Positions 13,212 to 17,888 of a stretch of DNA of 17,888 nt are shown here, piece after piece. The first letter of the stretch is position 1; the number at the start of each line of letters is the position of its first letter. Source of the DNA: JAICNR01 sp035699465 (lineage in GTDB: Bacteria; Gemmatimonadota; Gemmatimonadetes; JACCXV01; JAHWKZ01); contig DASSPT010000119.1 of NCBI GenBank assembly GCA_035699465.1, positions 1-17,888 on the forward strand, written 5' to 3'. The notes below the pieces were generated by a model. The model was given only the letters and a program-made list of their open reading frames with translations, searched no databases and had not been told where the DNA came from. The translations under genes were made by a program, and so were the position numbers.

Positions 13212-13217
13212 TATCTT
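13212..13217 (+). promoter_or_regulatory. Possible -10 box (TATCTT) of the permease gene
   Basis: TATCTT comes directly after the terminator T-run and 5 nt before GTG 13223. The layout is the same as at gdh and sod, so the permease may have its own leaderless transcript. No good -35 is seen 16-18 bp upstream (AGAGTC at 17 bp). Confidence 0.4.
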
Positions 13218-13222
13218 GCGGC

Positions 13223-14608
13223 GTGCCGACGCCCCCCGATTTCAAGCGCGCGCTGGGTCCCTTCGATGCCACGATGGTCGTCGTCGGAGGGATCATCGGC
13301 GCCGGCATCTTCATCAACCCCTACATCGTGGCGCAGCGGCTGCCCTCGGAGGGGTGGGTGCTGGCGGCGTGGGCGGCCGGTGGAGCGATCGCGCTGGCGG
13401 GCGCGCTCGCGTACGCCGAGCTGGGATCGCTCTTCCCGAAGGCCGGCGGCCAGTACGTCTATCTGCGCGACGCGTACCACCCGCTGGTCGGGTTCCTCTA
13501 CGGCTGGGCGCTTCTGCTCCTGATCGAATGCGGCGCGATCGCGGCGGTCGCGATCACCTTCGCCGAGTACGCGTTGCGGCTGGTGGGGCGGGAAGACGCC
13601 TCGGCGCTGCCGCTGGCGATCGCGGCGATCGTGGTCGTGTCGGCGATCAACTACCTGGGTGTCAAGCCGGGGAGCCGCGTCCTCAACGTCTTCGTCGTCC
13701 TCAAGGTCGCCGCGCTCGCGGTCCTCATCGGGGCCGGTTTTCTGATCGCGCCGGCTGTGCCGCAGGCGGGGGCGGCTGGCGGGGCCGCAGGTGCGGGGGA
13801 CGCCGCCGGCGGCAGCGCCGCGCTGCCGATCCTCTTCGGGGCCGCGCTCGTCCCGATCCTCTTCTCCTACGGCGGGTGGCAGAACGCGAACTACGTCGCC
13901 GAGGAGATCGCCGACCCGCGGCGGAACCTGCCGCGGAGCCTCCTGGCCGGAACGCTCCTCGTCGTGGCCGTCTACGTGCTCGTCAACGTCGTGTACCTCC
14001 GCGCGCTCGGTCTCGAGGGGCTCGCCGCCACGCGCACGCCGGCCTCCGACGCCGCCGGCCGGCTCCTGGGCCCCGCCGGCGACCGGTTCGTGGCGGCCGC
14101 GATCGCCGTCTCGACCTTCGGATTCCTCGACCTCGCCGTGCTGGCGCCGACGCGCGTCTACTACGCGATGGCTGCGGACGGCCTCTTCTTTCGTGGGGTC
14201 TCGCGGCTTCACCCGCGATTTCGCACGCCCTCCCTGGCCATCGTGCTCCAGGCGGCGTGGGCGATCGCGCTCGCCCTGACCGGCACCTACGCCGCGCTCG
14301 TCGACACCGTCGTCTTCGCGGACTGGATCTTCTTCGGGCTGACGGTCGGATCCGTCCTCGTCTTTCGGCGCCGCGAGCCGCTCGGCTCCCGTATCGCGGG
14401 GGGGTTCCGGATGCCCTTGTACCCCGCGCTGCCGGTCCTCTTCGCGCTCGTGTCGGCGGGAGTGGTCGCGAGCGTGGTGGCGTCCAACCCGGTGCGCTCG
14501 GCCATGGGGGCCGCGCTGCTCCTGGCCGGCGTTCCCGCCTACCTCTACTGGAAGAGGCGGGCGCCGACCCCGGCCGAAGAGGCGAACGGACGCGGCGAGC
14601 GGGAGTAG
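13223..14608 (+). CDS. APC-family amino acid permease
   Basis: A 461-residue membrane protein of the amino acid-polyamine-organocation superfamily with about 12 helices. TM1 has the unwound substrate motif GGIIGAGIFINP; next are AYAELGSLFPKAGGQYVYLR, FLYGWALLLLIECGAIAAVA, INYLGVKPGSRVLNVFVVLK, LFSYGGWQNANYVAEEI and ADPRRNLPRSL. The overall pattern is closest to LAT-type or basic-amino-acid permeases; the substrate is not decided. An Ala/Gly-rich loop (about 178-198) looks like lineage-specific filler. GTG 13223 was chosen because it follows the terminator and -10 box and begins right at the conserved PDFKRALGPFDATMVVVGG. A GTG at 13100 is in frame but would place translation through the terminator. 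The 3' end overlaps convergent galK by 64 nt. Confidence 0.92.
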   Translation: MPTPPDFKRALGPFDATMVVVGGIIGAGIFINPYIVAQRLPSEGWVLAAWAAGGAIALAGALAYAELGSLFPKAGGQYVYLRDAYHPLVGFLYGWALLLLIECGAIAAVAITFAEYALRLVGREDASALPLAIAAIVVVSAINYLGVKPGSRVLNVFVVLKVAALAVLIGAGFLIAPAVPQAGAAGGAAGAGDAAGGSAALPILFGAALVPILFSYGGWQNANYVAEEIADPRRNLPRSLLAGTLLVVAVYVLVNVVYLRALGLEGLAATRTPASDAAGRLLGPAGDRFVAAAIAVSTFGFLDLAVLAPTRVYYAMAADGLFFRGVSRLHPRFRTPSLAIVLQAAWAIALALTGTYAALVDTVVFADWIFFGLTVGSVLVFRRREPLGSRIAGGFRMPLYPALPVLFALVSAGVVASVVASNPVRSAMGAALLLAGVPAYLYWKRRAPTPAEEANGRGERE

Positions 14609-15723
14609 CGGGCGCGGAACGATTCCTCCATCCGCTCCATGAACGCGGGGGCGGCGTCCCTGTCGACCAGGCTCACCGTGCAGCCGCCGAACCCGGCGCC
14701 CGTCATGCGCGTCCCCCAGCATCCCGGAGCCCCGCGGGCGTCTTCCACCAGCGCGTCGAGCTCGGGAGTCGAGACCTCGAAGTCGTTGCGCAGGCTCTCG
14801 TGCGATGCGTCCATCAACCGTCCGACGGCCTCGCGGTCGTTGCGCCAGAGCCCGTCGACGAGCCGGTCGACGCGGTCGTTCTCCTCGACGACGTGCCGCG
14901 CGCGGCGGTAGCTCTCTCCCGGGAACGCGCGGCCGAGCAGGTCCAGATCGTCACGCGTGGCATCGCGCAGGCTCCGGATCGGGCGGCCCGAAAGCCGCTC
15001 GAGCGCGCCGCGCGCGATCTCGCACTCGTCGCGCCGCTGATTGTACGCCGACTGAGCGAGCGCACGCTCGAGCCCGCTATCGCAGACGACGAGCAGGGTG
15101 TCGATGGGGAGCGGAACTTCGGCGATCTCCAGCGACCGGCAGTCGATGCGGAGCGCGCACCCGCGACGGCCCTCGAGCACCACGAGCGGATCCATGATGC
15201 CGCAGAGCGTTCCCGCGCGGTGCTCGACCAGCCGGACCATGCGCGCGAAGCCGATCGTGTTCCGCGACGGACTCTCCACGCCCGCCACCTCGGCCAGCGC
15301 CAGCGCGCAGGCGACCACGAGCGCCGCCGACGACGAGAGCCCCGCGGCCGAGGGCAGGTCCCCGCCGATCCACAGGTCCGCCCCGGGTCCCAAGGGAGCC
15401 GCGCCGACGATCTCGCGGGCCACGGCGCGGACGTATGCCGCCCAGGGCGGGAGCTCGACGTTGCGCGGTCCGCCCAGGGTGCGGCCGACCTCGACCGGAC
15501 CGCCGTAGCGCTCCGACAGCGCCCGCACGATCCCGTCCCCGCGCTCCGCGGCGGCGACCACGATCCCGCGCTCGAGCGCGGCGGGGAGCACGAGGCCATC
15601 GTTGTAATCGGTGTGCTCGCCGATCAGGTTGACCCGCCCCGGCGCCCAGGCGACCACCTGCGGCTCGCGGCCGAACGCGCTCTCGAACTCCCCGGCGGCC
15701 GCGGTCTTCAGCGTGTCGAGCAC
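14545..15723 (-). CDS. galK: Galactokinase
   Basis: A 392-residue GHMP kinase. It phosphorylates galactose at C1 with ATP, the first step of the Leloir pathway. The signature GRVNLIGEHTDYNDGLVLP spans 29-47 (catalytic Arg at 30), the ATP loop is LPSAAGLSSSAAL (123-135), catalytic Asp178 lies in CGIMDP, IDCRSLE follows, and the C-terminal motif is TRMTGAGFGGC. Asp178 is followed by Pro where most galactokinases have Gln (GIMDQ). Start GTG 15723 lies one base after the stop of the isomerase gene, with GGAGG upstream; the open frame further up is a shadow. No other gal gene is in view. The last 64 nt overlap the permease 3' end on the other strand. Confidence 0.94.
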   Translation of the reverse strand: MLDTLKTAAAGEFESAFGREPQVVAWAPGRVNLIGEHTDYNDGLVLPAALERGIVVAAAERGDGIVRALSERYGGPVEVGRTLGGPRNVELPPWAAYVRAVAREIVGAAPLGPGADLWIGGDLPSAAGLSSSAALVVACALALAEVAGVESPSRNTIGFARMVRLVEHRAGTLCGIMDPLVVLEGRRGCALRIDCRSLEIAEVPLPIDTLLVVCDSGLERALAQSAYNQRRDECEIARGALERLSGRPIRSLRDATRDDLDLLGRAFPGESYRRARHVVEENDRVDRLVDGLWRNDREAVGRLMDASHESLRNDFEVSTPELDALVEDARGAPGCWGTRMTGAGFGGCTVSLVDRDAAPAFMERMEESFRARYSRSPRPFASSAGVGARLFQ

Positions 15724-15724
15724 G

Positions 15725-16411
15725 TCAGCCTCCGCCCGGCGCGCGCAGGATCGGCGCTCCCGGTCGGTCGGAGCCGCGCGGTCGTGCCTCGAGGGCGCTG
15801 GCCCGCGCCGACAGGTCCGGCAGCCGGCCTTCGATCCGGGCCGCGAGGTGGTCGAGCCGGTCGTGTCCCCAGAAGAGCTCGCCACCGAGCTCGAACGTGG
15901 GAACGCCGAACACACCGGCCGCGATCGCGGCCGCGGTCCGCTCCTGGAGCGCGCGCTTGACCGCCGGAGCCGAAGAGCGTGCGGCGAGGTCGCCCGCGTC
16001 GATGCCGACCCGTTCGACGACCTCGGTCAGAACATTCCAGTCCGTCAGATCGCGTCCTTCGGCCCAGCACGCCGTCGAGAGGGCGACCGAGAGCTCGAGC
16101 GCGCGCGGGTCGCGGGCCACCAGAGTGGCCACGCGCAGCGCCTCCAGCGAGCGAAACGGGTGCGCCGGCGGCCCCACCAGCGGCGCGCCCTGGAGCTCAG
16201 CCGCCCGCAGGACGTCGGTCATCGTGTAGCGTCGCTTGGCGGAGGTCTCCGCCGGTCCGACGAGGTGGTTGGCGTCCAGGAGCGCCGCGTAGAAGACGGG
16301 CGCCGGCTCCCACCGGATCCCGTGCCGCGTCCCGAACGACGCCAGTCGCGTCAGTGCCAGGTACGAGTACGGAGAGACGAAATCGAAGTAGACCCGGACG
16401 GCGTGAGTCAT
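15725..16411 (-). CDS. DsbA-family 2-hydroxychromene-2-carboxylate isomerase-like protein
   Basis: A 228-residue protein of the thioredoxin-fold HCCA isomerase/kappa-class GST group. The N-terminus reads VRVYFDFVSPYSYLAL: the first strand is followed by SPYS instead of a CxxC, typical of glutathione-dependent isomerases (catalytic Ser). The helical insertion covers about 45-150. The thioredoxin cis-Pro region is AAGVFGVPTFELGGELFWG, then HDRLDHLAARIEGRLP. Known relatives act in naphthalene breakdown, but many are of unknown substrate. The last 25 residues form a Pro/Gly/Arg-rich tail. TATCCT lies 6 nt before the ATG, suggesting a leaderless start. It is followed 1 nt later by galK, so the two are likely an operon. 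Confidence 0.87.
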   Translation of the reverse strand: MTHAVRVYFDFVSPYSYLALTRLASFGTRHGIRWEPAPVFYAALLDANHLVGPAETSAKRRYTMTDVLRAAELQGAPLVGPPAHPFRSLEALRVATLVARDPRALELSVALSTACWAEGRDLTDWNVLTEVVERVGIDAGDLAARSSAPAVKRALQERTAAAIAAGVFGVPTFELGGELFWGHDRLDHLAARIEGRLPDLSARASALEARPRGSDRPGAPILRAPGGG

Positions 16412-16417
16412 CCCTCA

Positions 16418-16423
16418 AGGATA
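16418..16423 (-). promoter_or_regulatory. Possible -10 box (TATCCT) before the isomerase gene
   Basis: The minus strand reads TATCCT, then six bases, then ATG 16411. Only 15 bp separate it from the stop of the larA-like gene, so it would be an internal leaderless promoter. No -35 is convincing, and GAGGG directly against the ATG is too close for a normal ribosome site. Confidence 0.35.
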
Positions 16424-16438
16424 GCTCGGGATCCGGTT

Positions 16439-17888
16439 TCAGCCCTTCCCGTCGACCGACAGGTACATGAACGGGGGGATCGTCAGCGCGGCCACGTCGT
16501 CGCCGCCGGTCTTCTCCCGCGCCATGGCGAGCGCGCGGGCCAGCGACGGCGCCCACGAGACGCCGAGCCGTTTGGCGGCCTTGTCGTCCGGTGGGCCGAC
16601 GAGGATGGTGTCGGACAGGTAACGCAGCGGGTAAGTGGCCCAGTACCACACGGTGAAGGGATGGAATCCGTGGTGGGCGAAGCGGTTCCGGTAGGCGTCC
16701 ACGAGAACCGGGTCGCGCGCGAACTTCTCCTGGAAGTTGTCCCGCATCTCGAACGGGTCGGTCGTCGCCGGCAGCACCTCCTCCCAGAATCGTTTGTACG
16801 CGGCGTGGTACAGCTCATGGAACACCTCGAAGACCGGGTTCAGGATGATCACGACCCCGCCCGGCTTGATGAACGGCTCGTTCCAGAACCAGTTGAACAC
16901 GTACCCGAGGACGTCGCTTACGACGAGCACGGGATTGACGCGCGCCCCCACGCTGTAGGGCGACAGGTCCGGCAATCCGAAGACCAGCGTGTCGTGCTGG
17001 CGCGGCGCGCGCACCTCGAGCTGGGGCCGGATGGCGGCGATCGTCCGCGCGTGGACCGGATCGATGGCCCCGGCGTTGATCTCGATCGGCGCGTACTCGC
17101 TCTTGATCGAGCGGAAGATCCCCGCGCGCCAGGCCTCGGGCAGGGGCTTCATCGACGTGGGAGTGGCCGCGCGCACGAGTTTCTCGATCGCGCTCAGCCG
17201 ATCGGGCGGCTTGGCCAGGTGCCGGAGGTGCGCCGGGTACGTGGCGCCGTTCATGGCCGCCTCGATGACCATGATCCGGCAGTGCTTCTGCAGCTGACGG
17301 GAGATCCGCGTGATCGAGTCGTGCATGCATGAGCCGTCGGGCTGCATGACGTGCGGGACGTCCTCGGTAATGGCGGGATTGTGGTGGGGCGCGATCGAGT
17401 CGTAGGTGCCGAACCCGACGGCCACCGACTTGTGCCCGCCGTTCAGCGGGATCTGGATCGTGTCGACGTAGATCACGAGGTCGGCGTCCACTACCGCGCG
17501 GCTCGTCTGGACCGGCTCGCCGTGGGGCGTCGCTCCCAGGTCGACGATGTCGGCCTTGTCCTCGGCGTCGAAGTTGGCGAGCTGATCGGGATGGAACTCC
17601 GCCATGATCCGCGGTCCCAGCATGTGCTCGAGCTCCGGGACCTGCATCTTCCGGTGGAGCGCGACCGCGCAGCGGAGCGTGATGTCCGGTTTGCGGACGC
17701 CGTAGGAGTAGAGGAGCTCCAGCAGCCGCTCGATCATCACCTGGCGGATGTCCGGCCGGCGCATGGGGGGGAACGGCTGGCAGTTGTCGTCGAACGCGAT
17801 CGTGACCTTCGATCCCGTGCGAACGAGCTGCGAGAGCGGCTCCATGCCGAGCGGGCTCTCGAGGGCCTCCGTGAGCCGGCGCGGGATC
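16439..17888 (-). CDS. Divergent LarA-like nickel-pincer racemase (5' end outside window)
   Basis: At least 482 residues of a LarA/DUF2088 homologue; LarA proteins use a nickel-pincer nucleotide to racemise or epimerise 2-hydroxy acids. The frame runs to the window edge (ALESPLGMEPLSQLV matches the usual family start), so ATG 17845 is probably internal. The pincer Lys is kept (NGGHKSVAVGFG), with the Ni-ligand His 16 residues later (APHHNP), and so is the first catalytic His (VALHRK). The second catalytic His, 10 residues before the Lys, is Thr here (DTIQIPLNGGHK), and the DxTRP Arg region reads DDNCQPFP. A long C-terminal part contains FNWFWNEPFIKPGGVVIIL and FHELYHAAYKRFWEEVLP. Another substrate than lactate is likely. 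No larB, larC or larE is visible. Confidence 0.85.
   Translation of the reverse strand, partial: IPRRLTEALESPLGMEPLSQLVRTGSKVTIAFDDNCQPFPPMRRPDIRQVMIERLLELLYSYGVRKPDITLRCAVALHRKMQVPELEHMLGPRIMAEFHPDQLANFDAEDKADIVDLGATPHGEPVQTSRAVVDADLVIYVDTIQIPLNGGHKSVAVGFGTYDSIAPHHNPAITEDVPHVMQPDGSCMHDSITRISRQLQKHCRIMVIEAAMNGATYPAHLRHLAKPPDRLSAIEKLVRAATPTSMKPLPEAWRAGIFRSIKSEYAPIEINAGAIDPVHARTIAAIRPQLEVRAPRQHDTLVFGLPDLSPYSVGARVNPVLVVSDVLGYVFNWFWNEPFIKPGGVVIILNPVFEVFHELYHAAYKRFWEEVLPATTDPFEMRDNFQEKFARDPVLVDAYRNRFAHHGFHPFTVWYWATYPLRYLSDTILVGPPDDKAAKRLGVSWAPSLARALAMAREKTGGDDVAALTIPPFMYLSVDGKG

Noticed and set aside
13100..13222. Alternative GTG start (13100) for the permease
   Set aside because: It would make translation pass through a strong intrinsic terminator, and the extra 41 residues are not like the permease family.
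15726..15915. 64-codon N-terminal extension of galactokinase
   Set aside because: It overlaps the isomerase coding region in another frame. GTG 15723 with GGAGG upstream matches the family start.
13216..15960. Plus-strand open frame of 914 codons
   Set aside because: It runs out of frame through the permease and then antisense through galactokinase; composition is Arg/Gly/Ala-rich and no domain is seen.
17845..17845. ATG 17845 as the start of the LarA-like gene
   Set aside because: The frame continues to the window edge with family-like residues (ALESPLG) before this Met, so the gene is cut by the window.

Overview
This is a high-GC bacterial window with tightly packed genes and no rRNA, tRNA, CRISPR array, insertion sequence or phage gene that I can see. 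A lipid A disaccharide synthase, a TonB-like protein and a lipoprotein point to a Gram-negative, LPS-bearing organism. I cannot place the phylum. The composition, the gene mix and the many -10 boxes sitting 5-9 nt from a start codon would suit an uncultured lineage such as Eisenbacteria or Gemmatimonadota, but that is inference.

Left part (1-4530). The tail of an unknown gene is followed by a vapBC-type toxin-antitoxin pair. Its promoter is near consensus and carries a double-palindrome operator. Facing it on the minus strand are a small acidic lipoprotein gene, ended by a strong terminator, and an operon of two tandem paralogous secreted proteins. A divergent plus-strand pair follows: a secreted beta-sandwich-like protein and a DUF5996 protein joined by an ATGA overlap. 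Four 19-bp tandem repeats lie at the 3' end of that pair.

Middle part (4528-12508). A YyaL/DUF255 thioredoxin-fold protein (minus) is divergent from glutamate dehydrogenase (plus). A TonB-like protein (minus) converges on the dehydrogenase gene and is divergent from a Fe/Mn superoxide dismutase gene. The dismutase gene overlaps lpxB, which seems to start at CTG. A complex hairpin then precedes doxX, which is followed at once by a double-length ThyX thymidylate synthase whose two halves each keep a different part of the active-site motif.

Right part (12509-17888). An AT-rich promoter with a Fur-box-like sequence drives a small ABM-fold protein that ends in an intrinsic terminator. Next comes a compact unit of about 180 nt that is the most unusual thing here. 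It has its own promoter, a Shine-Dalgarno sequence matching 15 of 16 bases of the complement of a typical 16S rRNA 3' end, a 15-codon reading frame with no normal start codon, a hairpin, and a terminator. An APC-family amino acid permease gene starts directly after that terminator. Convergent with it is a minus-strand cluster in the order larA-like racemase (5' end outside the window), DsbA-family isomerase, galactokinase.

Several genes (vapB, the 2692 gene, gdh, sod, the permease, the isomerase) have a -10-like hexamer 5-9 nt before the start codon and little or no Shine-Dalgarno sequence. Leaderless transcription therefore looks common, which makes the super-strong Shine-Dalgarno unit stand out more.
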